A DNA stretch of 64,000 nt from Bacillota bacterium. Its GTDB lineage: Bacteria > Bacillota > Clostridia > Lachnospirales > Lachnospiraceae. The notes under the pieces were generated by a model. It had not been told where the DNA came from, ran no database searches, and saw only the letters and a program-made list of their open reading frames with translations. The stretch covers positions 62,001 through 126,000 of the forward strand of contig JAEXNR010000032.1 of assembly GCA_023439505.1 (NCBI GenBank), read 5' to 3'. Position 1 is the stretch's first letter, and each line of letters begins with the position of its first letter. Made by a program: the position numbers and the translations under genes. Positions 17,750-27,103 of this stretch are shown in pieces.

Positions 17750-19408
17750 ATGAAGATAAGAGGAAAAATTTTGAGTATTGTATTAGGATCTTCAATTCTG
17801 ATCGGGGTGGCTGCAATTATTTTCAGCGGCAGTATTGTAGAATCTGACATTAAAGAACAAATTAAAAACCAGCTGAAATCAGTTGCTTATGCAGCTGAGC
17901 AGTCTTATGAAATGGCAGGCGTGAAGGATGAAGCACTGCTTAATGGTATTGTTGATAATTTGCATGAAAACGGGGGGCTGCATGCTTCCATATTTAATGG
18001 GGATGTCAGAGTCTCCACCAGTATCAGGGATGAGAAGGGAAATCGTATTGTTGGTACCAAAGCACCCTCAGAGGTAATAGATACCGTAATAAAGCAGGGC
18101 AAGGATTATTTTGCCAACAATGTTATCGTGAACGGGGAACATTATTATGCTTATTATCTGCCTGTGAAAGATGCGGCTTCAGGGAAGGTAGAAGGAATGT
18201 TTGTTACGGCCCATCCCCAAAAGGATGTGAAGGAGGCGTTCCAAAAGGTGGTGATAAGATTAATTATCGGAATTATACTAATTTTAATCATCGTGGTTGT
18301 ACTTGAGAATTTCTTTGTAGTCACAATGACAAAGGCCATCGGACGAAATGTGGCTATATTAAAAAGTATATCCGAAGGTGATTTAAATACCATGGAAAAT
18401 GAGAAAGATCTGAGAAGAAAGGATGAAATTGGAGAGCTGGTAAAGGCAACTGTAAATTTAAGAGAATCTCTGACGAACATCATAGCAGGTATTCATCATT
18501 CCGCATCCTCTTTGCTTATGGCATCAGAAGAATTGGAGCATGTGGCAGAAGAGACTGCGATAACAACGGAGGGAATTGAAAAAGCCGTGGAAGATATGGC
18601 GGCGGGGGCGATGTCTCAGGCAGATGCGACGGAAGATGCGGCTCAGAACACGATGATTATGGGTGAGAATATCGAAGAAATCTCACAGGTGGTTCAGGTG
18701 CTGCATGATAAAGCAGGAGACATGAGCCTCTCTAATAATAGAGCAATGGAAACCTTAAAGGATTTGGTTGATATCAATGAGAAAACCAAGTCGGAGATTG
18801 AGAGCATCTATCAACAGACAAACAAGACCAATGAGTTTGCCAAAAAGATAAAAGAAGCGGCTAATTTTATTACAGCAGTTGCCAGTGAAACAAACTTACT
18901 GGCCCTGAATGCCTCCATTGAAGCTGCCAGAGCTGGAGAAGCAGGAAGAGGATTTGCTGTTGTGGCCGGCCAGATTAAGAAACTTGCGGAGCAATCTAAT
19001 TCTTCGGCAAAACAAATCGAGGATATCATACAAACCCTGATGAGTAATTCAGATAAGGCAGTAAATACCATGTATGCCGTAAAGGAAGTTACCGAGCAGC
19101 AGACGAAAAACCTGGGCCAAACAAAGGATAATTTTGTGGTTGTATCTGAGGGGATTTATACGTCCTCGGAACTAATAGAGCAAATTTCCGGAAAGGCTGC
19201 TGTCTTGAATAAGGCAAGGGTGAATATCATAGACATTATCAGTAATCTAAGTGCAATATCGGAAGAAAATGCTGCCAGCACGGAAGAGACATCAGCCTCC
19301 ACTCAGGAACTCTCCGCTGCGGTTAGCGATGTGGGCAGAGAAATCGTTGCATTACGCGAATTATCTGAGGAAATGGCAGATTCCATCCGTGTATTTAAGT
19401 TATCATAA
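17750..19408 (+). CDS. Methyl-accepting chemotaxis protein
   Basis: About 552 residues: N-terminal membrane helix, extracytoplasmic single Cache-type sensor (about 30-160), second helix (about 170-195), HAMP (about 195-250) and a full signalling domain with the hairpin tip ETNLLALNASIEAARAGEAG and methylation-helix coiled coils. It passes ligand state to CheA/CheW. The ATG at the start of MKIRGKILSI is chosen because GGAG lies 6 bases before it. Upstream in-frame TTG and ATG codons fall inside the structured leader and have no ribosome binding site. A sigma-28-like promoter lies upstream. No other chemotaxis gene is in the window. The ligand is unknown. Confidence 0.93.
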   Translation: MKIRGKILSIVLGSSILIGVAAIIFSGSIVESDIKEQIKNQLKSVAYAAEQSYEMAGVKDEALLNGIVDNLHENGGLHASIFNGDVRVSTSIRDEKGNRIVGTKAPSEVIDTVIKQGKDYFANNVIVNGEHYYAYYLPVKDAASGKVEGMFVTAHPQKDVKEAFQKVVIRLIIGIILILIIVVVLENFFVVTMTKAIGRNVAILKSISEGDLNTMENEKDLRRKDEIGELVKATVNLRESLTNIIAGIHHSASSLLMASEELEHVAEETAITTEGIEKAVEDMAAGAMSQADATEDAAQNTMIMGENIEEISQVVQVLHDKAGDMSLSNNRAMETLKDLVDINEKTKSEIESIYQQTNKTNEFAKKIKEAANFITAVASETNLLALNASIEAARAGEAGRGFAVVAGQIKKLAEQSNSSAKQIEDIIQTLMSNSDKAVNTMYAVKEVTEQQTKNLGQTKDNFVVVSEGIYTSSELIEQISGKAAVLNKARVNIIDIISNLSAISEENAASTEETSASTQELSAAVSDVGREIVALRELSEEMADSIRVFKLS

Positions 19409-19444
19409 CATATCTATCTGCAAAGCGTTGTTTGAATACAATTG

Positions 19445-19485
19445 CCCCCCCCTGAAAGGGGGGTGCCCTCTGAAAGGGGGTGCCT
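19445..19485. repeat. Tandem C-run/G-run hairpin repeat
   Basis: Two adjacent copies of a unit of the form C-rich, CTGAAAG, G-run, TGCC lie between the convergent receptor and methyltransferase genes. The first can fold as a C6 to G6 stem around TGAAA. There is no T-run, so it would act as a roadblock or weak bidirectional terminator. The base composition (runs of 8 C and 6 G) is unlike its neighbours. Confidence 0.5.
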
Positions 19486-19495
19486 GCCATCCCTT

Positions 19496-21121
19496 CTATT
19501 GGGGGGATTCAAGCAGCAGCTTTAGTGCAAGGCTTTCCGGAAAGGACGGTTCCAGCCGGAGGGACTCCTCCAGATACGTCATGGCCTGTCCGGCTTCCTG
19601 CATATTATAATAACTAAGCGCAATCTCATAATAGATTCCGGCATCCTCGCCGTAAAATTTAAGAGAGGAGAGGAATAGACGGATCGCATCGGTGTCCTGT
19701 TCAAAATATCCCAACAATGAACCAAGGCAATAGAATAAATCGCCCTCCTCCCCAATAGGAAAATAGTATTCTTCTATATGATGAATGGTACGGATTAACT
19801 CCTCCTTGGGAAAATCCTTCTCATTTGAGATTCTTTCAAGTAAGGTGTTATAGAATTCAATAAATGTTCGTTCATCCCAGACGGTATACCTTAAAAATGT
19901 CAGCAGTTCTCTTGTCGTAAATGACTTATGGTGAGAGACCACTGCTTTTTTTATGGTATAAAAATCATCCGGCCCGATGCTTTCAATAATTTCATGGAAT
20001 GCCATCCCTGTTTCCATAAAGGAATGAGAGCGTGCACTTAACAGGAACAGGGACATGGTTACATTCTCATGTTCATAGATACTGTGTATCGCCTGGCCGC
20101 CCAGGCGTTGAAAATATAGCTCCATCGCATGAAAGTTAACCATGAGGGAGATAGAACCATGTTTTGATAAAAAAGGATGATAGTTTTTATGCATGGAATG
20201 CGTGTTCCGATATCCTTTATCTGTGGAGATCAGTACCAGATCATCGCCGAAAATCTCATTTAACCGGCGGAGGGAATGCAGGGCTTTATTTGGCACAGAA
20301 AAGGCGGTATCCTCAAGACAGTCCTTATAATATAGAAGGATGTCATTCATATTCTTATCTTCATAATAATCGTTACCCTCTATGGGATGGTCCTGATAGG
20401 AATAATTAAGACCCGCCAGAATGGACTTATCCTCTGCATCAGCGCCGGTATCGCTTGCTGTAACTGTGATCAGACCTTCATAAAGCATCCCTTTATTTAC
20501 GTAAAAGGTATCCTGGGGAAGGCTGTCAAAGGTATAATTGGCAAATAGAATAAGCGGGTTCTTCAGGCAGTCTTTCTTAAGCAGCTTCCTGCTGTTTCTT
20601 AACAGGAGTTCCTCGTCCTTTGTCATATCAAAGGTGGCACAGTCAAGAATTCCGCTTTCAAAATAAGGTTTTAAGTAACTGTGATTTTGCCAATAGGAGA
20701 CGTTTCTCTCTGCAAGATCCGTGATGATATAATGAAACTTTAGTCCTTTGAGAGAGGATTTCTCCAGCAAAGAGAGAAATTTCTTAAGAAAGGTATAGGT
20801 AAACCGCCCCACACCAGCCGCAAGCTCCATGATATAGATGGGGGTCTCTTTATCAAACTCCTTGCAGGAGGCAATATCTCTGCAGTATCCAAAAACAGTT
20901 TTTGCATATAGGGTAGCGATGTAGGGATTGGTGGTGATATATTGGGGCACAACGCCCTTACTCCATGCCTCCGGGCCCTGATTGGCATAGAAATCGGCCT
21001 GTAACTGCCATATCATGGATTGGGATAAAGGCCGGTCCGCCTCAAGGATTGTACCCAAAGCATCTGCAGACTCAGGCTTTCTTTGTTTACTGATTGGTTG
21101 TTTTCTATTGATACTAGTCAA
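19496..21121 (-). CDS. MidA/NDUFAF7-like SAM-dependent methyltransferase with TPR-like tail
   Basis: About 541 residues. The SAM-binding motif ELAAGVGRFTYTFL sits near residues 90-105. Downstream are counterparts of the MidA family blocks: ANYTFDSLPQDTF (family: anE.fDalPv..f), DKGYR and KHGSISLMVNFHAM. The C-terminal 60 residues look like tetratricopeptide helices (AGIYYEIALSYYNMQEAGQA). MidA/NDUFAF7 proteins methylate protein arginine in mitochondria; bacterial roles are unclear. The TTG start behind GGGAGGAAT is preferred over an in-frame ATG 51 bases upstream that lacks a site. The gene is isolated from the kinase operon upstream. Methyltransferase fold is likely. The target is not known. 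Confidence 0.65.
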   Translation of the reverse strand: MTSINRKQPISKQRKPESADALGTILEADRPLSQSMIWQLQADFYANQGPEAWSKGVVPQYITTNPYIATLYAKTVFGYCRDIASCKEFDKETPIYIMELAAGVGRFTYTFLKKFLSLLEKSSLKGLKFHYIITDLAERNVSYWQNHSYLKPYFESGILDCATFDMTKDEELLLRNSRKLLKKDCLKNPLILFANYTFDSLPQDTFYVNKGMLYEGLITVTASDTGADAEDKSILAGLNYSYQDHPIEGNDYYEDKNMNDILLYYKDCLEDTAFSVPNKALHSLRRLNEIFGDDLVLISTDKGYRNTHSMHKNYHPFLSKHGSISLMVNFHAMELYFQRLGGQAIHSIYEHENVTMSLFLLSARSHSFMETGMAFHEIIESIGPDDFYTIKKAVVSHHKSFTTRELLTFLRYTVWDERTFIEFYNTLLERISNEKDFPKEELIRTIHHIEEYYFPIGEEGDLFYCLGSLLGYFEQDTDAIRLFLSSLKFYGEDAGIYYEIALSYYNMQEAGQAMTYLEESLRLEPSFPESLALKLLLESPQ

Positions 21122-21229
21122 AATAATTCCTCCCAAATGGAAATGTATCTTTATTATATCATACGAATACAAATTCAGGTAAAGAAAAGGACAATAAAGT
21201 GATGATAAGGTGACAATAAACGGATGGGA

Positions 21230-22567
21230 CTATGGTAATTTATCCGGCGGGAACAGGTAAACGGGAAGTGTTATGATCACATGATAGAGGTTATCGTTAA
21301 TATAAGAAAACATCTCACCGGAATGCATCTTAATGATTTCCTGACAGCTAATGATTCCTACCCCGTGGCTGTCAGGCGGATTATTGCCTAAGATATGATT
21401 TTTACCGGTGATACACAGAATATTATTGTTAAAGGTCGCACAATAAAGGATGGGTTCATTTTTACGGGCATATTTAATCAGATTGCCTTCCAGATTATTA
21501 AACACTCTTTCAATCTGCATGATATCAACCTTAAGAAAAAAGTCATTGGCCAATTCCAGTTGAAGAACCACATGATAACCTTTGTCTTTGAGACTCTCCT
21601 CCATACTGTTCAGCAAATAGGTGATAAATTCATTTCCGATGACGATTTCATAATGATATTCAAAATCTTCATTTTGGTTTATAAAATGAGAAAAAAGATT
21701 ATCGGTTAAATCGTTAATCAGCATGGATTTTTCTTTTATCTTTGTCAGATACCGGGTTAACTCACGATCGTCAGAATATGTGTGCCCGTTAATCAAATCG
21801 ATATAGCTGTTAATAGTAGTCAGAGGGGTTCGCAAGTCGTGGGAGATGGAGGTGACCAAATCATAATTTTTTTGACGCAATGTTTCATCATCTTTTCTCT
21901 GGTGATCCAATTCCTTACTCATACGGTTGATGGAATTAACCAAATCAGTAATTTCATCCTTTCGCTTTGAGTGAATTTCATAGCTCAGATTACCGCCCTC
22001 TAAAATCTGAATCCCTTTTTTGATCTCTAAGATGTCCTTTACCAGCTTCTTAAATTCGGTCAGCAGGGAGAGGAAAAATAGAAGGATGCAAAAGATTCCA
22101 ATGATATAATCCAACCGTTCTTCCAACCGTTGCTTATACAATATGGTGACATAGATGTTTGCCTGTCCGTCACGAAACGTAATTGTCTGAGAAGGATATG
22201 GTGTTGTCTCATAATAAATATAAGATACTTTTGGTGTAATGCGTAAAAGATAATCCAGAGAATCATAAATGACCCGGTTGTCTTCCACCAGTTTAATGTG
22301 CATTAGATTCTGCTTCTTATCCCAGGCCTTAATTGCATGAACATCTTTTAGTGAAACATCATTCTCAGTGATATAATTTTGAAAGTCCTCACAGGCATTC
22401 ACGACATGATCGTAGTATACCTGTGAATCCACATCCAAGTGATCAATATAATATACCACCAAATTGATTAAGGCAGTATAAATCAAAATACAGATCAAAC
22501 CGGAAGTGGCCACCTTAAGCATCATTTTAAATTCCAGCTTAGAGAACTTTATTCGTTTCACCCACAT
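21230..22567 (-). CDS. Sensor histidine kinase (VanS-like)
   Basis: A 445-residue kinase: helix near 15-40, extracytoplasmic domain to about 160, second helix, HAMP (about 180-235), HisKA with SISHDLRTPLTTINSY (His near 250) and an ATPase domain with a somewhat divergent N box (FNNLEGNLIKYA) and a late G-box HGVGIISCQEI. The ATG of MWVKRIKF is chosen. It lies inside the end of the regulator gene, giving a 29-base overlap, so the two are coupled. It is the last gene of a five-gene overlapping operon with glycolipid-type enzymes and probably senses envelope state. Confidence 0.9.
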   Translation of the reverse strand: MWVKRIKFSKLEFKMMLKVATSGLICILIYTALINLVVYYIDHLDVDSQVYYDHVVNACEDFQNYITENDVSLKDVHAIKAWDKKQNLMHIKLVEDNRVIYDSLDYLLRITPKVSYIYYETTPYPSQTITFRDGQANIYVTILYKQRLEERLDYIIGIFCILLFFLSLLTEFKKLVKDILEIKKGIQILEGGNLSYEIHSKRKDEITDLVNSINRMSKELDHQRKDDETLRQKNYDLVTSISHDLRTPLTTINSYIDLINGHTYSDDRELTRYLTKIKEKSMLINDLTDNLFSHFINQNEDFEYHYEIVIGNEFITYLLNSMEESLKDKGYHVVLQLELANDFFLKVDIMQIERVFNNLEGNLIKYARKNEPILYCATFNNNILCITGKNHILGNNPPDSHGVGIISCQEIIKMHSGEMFSYINDNLYHVIITLPVYLFPPDKLP

Positions 22568-23261
22568 AATACCCTCTTCCCCACATACTTCTGATATACT
22601 GCGGATTTTTTGGATCCTGCTCGATCTTCTTCCTAAGATTACTGATATGGACAACGATGGTGTTATTATCCAGATAAGTATAATTCTGATCCCATATGGA
22701 TTCATAAAGATTTTGAATGGAGAATACTTTATTCGGATACTGCATCATTAAACGCAGAATATCATACTCAATTGGTGTCAATGTAATCGGCTTCTTATCC
22801 ACCATAACAGACTTTGTATTGTCATCCAGGATAATATGATCAATTTGGTATACATTTTTCTTCTCTTTGCTGACGGGCTGATATTGATAACAGCGCCGAA
22901 GCAAAGCCTTCACCCGAAAGATAAGTTCCGCGTTGGAGAAGGGTTTGACAAGATAATCATCTCCTCCGGCAGAAAAGCCGATCGCTTTATCTGATTCCAG
23001 GGCCTTTGCAGTCAGAAACAGAATGGGCGCAATAGAAATGGTGCGAACTTCTTTGCACACCTGAAAGCCATTCTTCTTCGGCATTGCCACATCCAGAATG
23101 ATCAGATCTATTGTCTCATCAACTAATTCAATTGCCATTTTTCCGTCGTTAGCCAAAATAACATCAAAGCCCTCGGCTTTCAGAAGAATCTCAAGAATTT
23201 CTCGAATGTCTGCTTCGTCATCTGCGATTAAAATTTTAATTTTGTTATTGATCAAAGTCAT
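22539..23261 (-). CDS. OmpR-family response regulator
   Basis: About 240 residues: receiver with acidic pocket DDE, phospho-acceptor near D57 (IILDVAMPKKNG), LVKPF Lys, then a winged helix ending IRSMWGRGYYVGE. Its start overlaps the end of the upstream membrane protein gene. GTG, ATG and TTG starts lie within 10 bases of each other. GAGGTGAT fits the TTG (6 bases downstream of the ATG) best as ribosome binding site, so the true N-terminus may be two residues shorter. With the kinase downstream it forms a complete two-component pair embedded in a lipid/cell-envelope operon. Confidence 0.92.
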   Translation of the reverse strand: MTLINNKIKILIADDEADIREILEILLKAEGFDVILANDGKMAIELVDETIDLIILDVAMPKKNGFQVCKEVRTISIAPILFLTAKALESDKAIGFSAGGDDYLVKPFSNAELIFRVKALLRRCYQYQPVSKEKKNVYQIDHIILDDNTKSVMVDKKPITLTPIEYDILRLMMQYPNKVFSIQNLYESIWDQNYTYLDNNTIVVHISNLRKKIEQDPKNPQYIRSMWGRGYYVGETNKVL

Positions 23262-24303
23262 CACCTCGGACTGATTGTTTGGTCGTTCTATAATAAGTAA
23301 GGATATAAATCATAAGACTAAGCAATAAAGGAAGATAAAAGCTTATGAAACGATTGATTAACATAGCATAGGTAAGCATCTCCTTTGGGAAGTAGGCATC
23401 AAACACCTGCAAAAAACCGCCCTGTGTCACACCTTCTGCACCTGGCAGCGGAATAGCCGAGACAGAGATTGTCAATAGCGACTGGCAGGTAAAGAGCTTT
23501 GCAAAATCCGTTAAAGGATATCCCATGCTTAAGTATACCAGAGAGGGTATGGAATTTAAAGATACCATTTGGATCAATGTTATCAACAATATCTTGATAA
23601 ATAACCGGGTATGGGTTTTTAAGATCAGGGATTTTTCATGAAAAGAGGTCAGCATCTGATCAAATTTACTTTTTAACTGATCCCCATTTTTAATTATTCT
23701 TAACCTCTCTCCTGCTTTTATAATAAGCCTGGTAATAAAGGGTACTGCCTTATTGGAGAACATGAAGGTAAATAATAAAAAGATGACCAGGGTATTCACG
23801 ATTACTCCAAACAGGAACAGGTAGTTCAGTTTATGAATGAAATCAACAGCTGCAGCATACTGCAGGAAGGACATGATAATCCCGAATAATATCATCACAA
23901 TCTGATAAACGTATACAATAAAAAATATCGTAATAGAAGATAGTGCTACAGGAATGTTATCCTGTTTCATGTAATAGATCTGGGCCGGCTGACCTCCGCT
24001 GGCGGAGGGGGTAATGGAACTGAAATAAAAGCCGAGGTTGGAATACTCAATGCATCTGATAAAGGGTCTGGGGCTTCCCAGTGCTTTGAGGATAAGAGAG
24101 ATATTGATTGCTTCGCATAAGACAAAGAGGACCATCATACCAAAGCCTGCACCAAGATAAGCATAGTTGGCGTTCTTTAAACCATTCCATAATTCATGAA
24201 AGGAGTAATTTCTTAAATAAAAGAAAAAAGTAATGGCGATTAATAAAATTAATACCAGAATACTGATTATCTGCTTTTTGACTTTTATACTTTGATCATG
24301 CAT
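23245..24303 (-). CDS. UPF0104 / lysylphosphatidylglycerol-synthase-like membrane protein
   Basis: About 352 residues with around eight membrane helices. The family signature ITPSASGGQPAQIYYM lies near residue 95 and the late AIPLPGAEGVTQGGFL near 290. The fold is that of the MprF flippase part and of UPF0104 proteins, with no aminoacyl-transferase domain. The start chosen is the ATG of MHDQSIKV, 18 bases inside the longest frame, behind GAGGAA. It overlaps the end of the deacetylase gene by 8 bases. Next to a glycolipid-type glycosyltransferase it may move a glycolipid or lipid-linked sugar across the membrane, which is an inference. Confidence 0.85.
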   Translation of the reverse strand: MHDQSIKVKKQIISILVLILLIAITFFFYLRNYSFHELWNGLKNANYAYLGAGFGMMVLFVLCEAINISLILKALGSPRPFIRCIEYSNLGFYFSSITPSASGGQPAQIYYMKQDNIPVALSSITIFFIVYVYQIVMILFGIIMSFLQYAAAVDFIHKLNYLFLFGVIVNTLVIFLLFTFMFSNKAVPFITRLIIKAGERLRIIKNGDQLKSKFDQMLTSFHEKSLILKTHTRLFIKILLITLIQMVSLNSIPSLVYLSMGYPLTDFAKLFTCQSLLTISVSAIPLPGAEGVTQGGFLQVFDAYFPKEMLTYAMLINRFISFYLPLLLSLMIYILTYYRTTKQSVRGDDFDQ

Positions 24304-24892
24304 GCTGATAAAATTCCTCAACGGTTACGAAGGTGTAACCTTCCTCCTTTAATTTGGGGATAACTATTTTAAGCGCACCTATGGTATTGGAGGGAGCACC
24401 CTTAGCGCCTCCATACTTTTCGCAGCCATCGTGGAGACAGATCACTGCGCCGTCAAAAACTTTCTTCATGATCCGGTCTGCCAGTATCTGAGGGGTTAGC
24501 CCCGCCTTCCAGTCACCGACCATAACATCCCACAGGACCATCTGCAGATGATATCTTTTTACAAAGCTTCCGGTGAAAATATTGCGCATGCCCCAGGGCG
24601 GACGAAAGTATGTTATTTTACAGTTGAGTTCTTTCATAAGTTCCATGGATTTGAAAAAATCATGTTTCATATAGCGATAACTGCAAAATAAAGCATTTCG
24701 ATGCTCCAGAGAGTGAAGTGCGATACCATGCCCTTCCTTCTTCATTCGGGTAATAATCTCGGGGTGTTGAACTGCATTCCCGGCAACGACAAAAAAAGTC
24801 GATTTTATCTTTTCTGCTGCAAATAAGTCCAGTAATTCCCGTGTATAAATTGAGGCTGGTCCATCATCAAACGTTAAAACTAATCTTTTCAT
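24296..24892 (-). CDS. Polysaccharide deacetylase (NodB domain)
   Basis: A 198-residue protein that is essentially only a NodB homology domain: motif 1 TFDDGP (residues 7-12, catalytic and metal Asp), motif 2 HSLEH (metal His pair, near 62-66), motif 3 RPPWG and a late LHDG. CE4 enzymes remove N- or O-acetyl groups from sugars with a divalent metal. There is no signal peptide or membrane helix, so it may act in the cytoplasm, unlike most peptidoglycan deacetylases. That fits a role on a glycolipid precursor made by the glycosyltransferase encoded upstream, whose 3' end it overlaps by 26 bases. Confidence 0.9.
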   Translation of the reverse strand: MKRLVLTFDDGPASIYTRELLDLFAAEKIKSTFFVVAGNAVQHPEIITRMKKEGHGIALHSLEHRNALFCSYRYMKHDFFKSMELMKELNCKITYFRPPWGMRNIFTGSFVKRYHLQMVLWDVMVGDWKAGLTPQILADRIMKKVFDGAVICLHDGCEKYGGAKGAPSNTIGALKIVIPKLKEEGYTFVTVEEFYQHA

Positions 24893-26042
24893 TTCGATTA
24901 TAATCCTCTCTTATCGGATGATAGTTTTTCTGATATTCCATATGCTCTAAGAAGGTTTCCTCAGAAAGTATCATTTCCAGAAGGGTAATTAAATTATGGT
25001 TGTAGATATGCTTTTTCAGCTGATGGATATTTAATTTATAATGATTGATTTGAGAAGAATCCAACAGCGTTTGTATTTCCTCCAGACAATGAATGCTGTT
25101 ACCCTGGATGATGGTACCGATTCCCGTTTCCTGTATGAACTGAGCATTGTATAATTCCTGCTGCATGGAGGGATTCAGTGCTAAAATGGGAACCTCGGCA
25201 CAAATCGCTTCAAACGTGGTAACGCCACCCGGTTTGGTGAGAATGACATCGGACTGACGCATGTAATCACATACATTTTTCACATACCCAAGAACGTTGA
25301 TCTGATGATACCTGCCGGAAAGGCGTTGATATAACTCTGTGTTCTTCCCCGTAATAATGGTTGTCATTGTATTGGGCAGATGCTCCAGTCGGTCATAGAA
25401 ATCAAAAGTTCTTGGAAGCATTCCTAACCCGCCCCCCATAATCAGGATATGACGCATGGCATTGCCATCGATCGGTTCCTCCTTTTGACTTACCTTAAGG
25501 AAATCCAATCGAACCGGCAGCCCTGATACGATGATCTTCTCCGGAGGAACACCTTTCAAGCGAAACCTGGCGGCAACCGATGCCGATCCCACAAAATAAT
25601 AGTTCGTATTCTTATTGATCCATTCGGAATGTCCTGTGATATCCGTAACAAAGGTAATGAAAGGGATGGTGGATTTGGTTTCCTCTTTGTATCTGGATAT
25701 GATTTGAGAACACAAAGGAAGGGTGGATATGATCATATCCGGGTGCTTCTCCTGCATCAACTTAAGAAAATACTTCTCAAAGAGCAAACGCAGCTCCGGC
25801 TTTTGATCTGTCTTTTTGTTCTCCAGAAACCGATACCTGGCATTATAAAATCTGCTGCCTCTCTTTACTAAGAATTGGTAGAAAGAATAATATCTATCTG
25901 CAAGCCTGGGAGAGCAATAATCCAGCCAGTCAATGACCTGTGTCTCGGCATCAATCGGACTATCATCAATGTGCTGCTTAATTGCTTGTGCCGCCATCAT
26001 ATGACCCATGCCAAATTTACCTGTTAATATAATAATCTTCAT
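24867..26042 (-). CDS. MGDG-synthase/UgtP-like glycosyltransferase (family GT28 type)
   Basis: A 391-residue GT-B glycosyltransferase. It has the N-terminal FGMGHMMAAQAI (family: G.GH..AA.al), the STLPLCSQII and ITFVTDITGHSEW acceptor-side blocks, a central Gly-rich IMGGGLGMLPR and the donor-binding LTKPGGVTTFEAICAEVP. These are typical of processive diacylglycerol glucosyltransferases (UgtP) and plant MGDG synthases, which transfer a hexose from UDP to diacylglycerol at the inner membrane face. It is the first gene of the five-gene operon. The specific sugar and lipid cannot be read from sequence. Confidence 0.88.
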   Translation of the reverse strand: MKIIILTGKFGMGHMMAAQAIKQHIDDSPIDAETQVIDWLDYCSPRLADRYYSFYQFLVKRGSRFYNARYRFLENKKTDQKPELRLLFEKYFLKLMQEKHPDMIISTLPLCSQIISRYKEETKSTIPFITFVTDITGHSEWINKNTNYYFVGSASVAARFRLKGVPPEKIIVSGLPVRLDFLKVSQKEEPIDGNAMRHILIMGGGLGMLPRTFDFYDRLEHLPNTMTTIITGKNTELYQRLSGRYHQINVLGYVKNVCDYMRQSDVILTKPGGVTTFEAICAEVPILALNPSMQQELYNAQFIQETGIGTIIQGNSIHCLEEIQTLLDSSQINHYKLNIHQLKKHIYNHNLITLLEMILSEETFLEHMEYQKNYHPIREDYNRNEKISFNV

Positions 26043-26272
26043 CTTACATACCCCTCTTGTCAGAACTACATATTTAGAGTATAAGAGTGGAATGTTTAGT
26101 ATTTACAAAGCAAATATTAAGAATTATTAAGATTGCCCAGGAAGAATATAGTTATCACAGGTTCTTTTTAAAGCAAATTAGGATATTTTAAATCCTGCTA
26201 AAGTGTGCTATAGTGGAAAGAAAAATAATTATCTGGCTTATACAAAAGGTGTATCAGCAGCATGGGGGTCAT

Positions 26273-27103
26273 ATGAGAAAAAGCGTAGAATTAGTTTTAA
26301 GTCTGCTGTTAGGACCGGCGTTGGGAGCGGTGGCATTTAATTGCATTATATTGCCGAATCGTTTACTAAGCAGCGGTGTGGGAGGCTTGGCTATTCTTAT
26401 AAATTCACTTACCGGATACAATATGCAGTTTCTGCTAATCGTATTATTTCTGCCGATTCTTATCTGGGCGGTGGTGAAACTAGGGTATCGGCAGATCGTT
26501 ACGGCAACCGTATGTTATGTGGTATTCACCGTAATGATGGGCATTGTTCCTCATATTTTGCCCGAGTATCAAACAGACCCCATCGTCGCGGCGATGACAT
26601 CCGGTGTCTTGCTTGGGATCTCCGGAGGTATTGTGTTAAGGCTGGGCGTTGCGAATGGGCCTGAAGCACTGATGGGAGTATATCTGAAGAACAAATACAA
26701 TATCCAGATCGGTTCATTTCTTATGGCCTTTAATGTCGTGATCATTGCGATTTCACTAATTAATTCAGATCTCACATTGGCCTGTTATTCCATGGTATCT
26801 ATTTATATGTCAGGCAAGGTTACCGACCGGATCATTATCGGCTTTAACCGGTATCTGGAGGTAAATATCATTTCAGAAAGCTATATTGAGATCACGGAGT
26901 ATATCCAGAAAGAGTTAGGCAGAGGTGTGACCTTTATCCAATGTATGGGAACCTATGAACTGAAGAAAAGAATGCTTTTGATTACTTTGGTAAGTAATGT
27001 TGAGATAATGAAATTAAAAGAGTATGTAAATTCTGTTGACAAGAATTCCTTTATCTACATCAATGAGAGTGCGGAAGTGATAGGAAAAAGATTTATAAGA
27101 TAA
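26273..27103 (+). CDS. YitT-family membrane protein (DUF161/DUF2179)
   Basis: About 276 residues with five or six N-terminal membrane helices (LGPALGAVAFNCIILPNRLL, SSGVGGLAILINSLTGYN) and a C-terminal soluble DUF2179 domain (RGVTFIQCMGTYELKKRMLL). This matches the YitT/YpjC family of unknown function. The ATG after GGGGGTCAT is taken as start; a GTG- or ATG-like start 60 bases upstream is less likely. It is divergent from the glycolipid operon. A short ORF begins at its stop and a strong terminator follows. Confidence 0.88.
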   Translation: MRKSVELVLSLLLGPALGAVAFNCIILPNRLLSSGVGGLAILINSLTGYNMQFLLIVLFLPILIWAVVKLGYRQIVTATVCYVVFTVMMGIVPHILPEYQTDPIVAAMTSGVLLGISGGIVLRLGVANGPEALMGVYLKNKYNIQIGSFLMAFNVVIIAISLINSDLTLACYSMVSIYMSGKVTDRIIIGFNRYLEVNIISESYIEITEYIQKELGRGVTFIQCMGTYELKKRMLLITLVSNVEIMKLKEYVNSVDKNSFIYINESAEVIGKRFIR

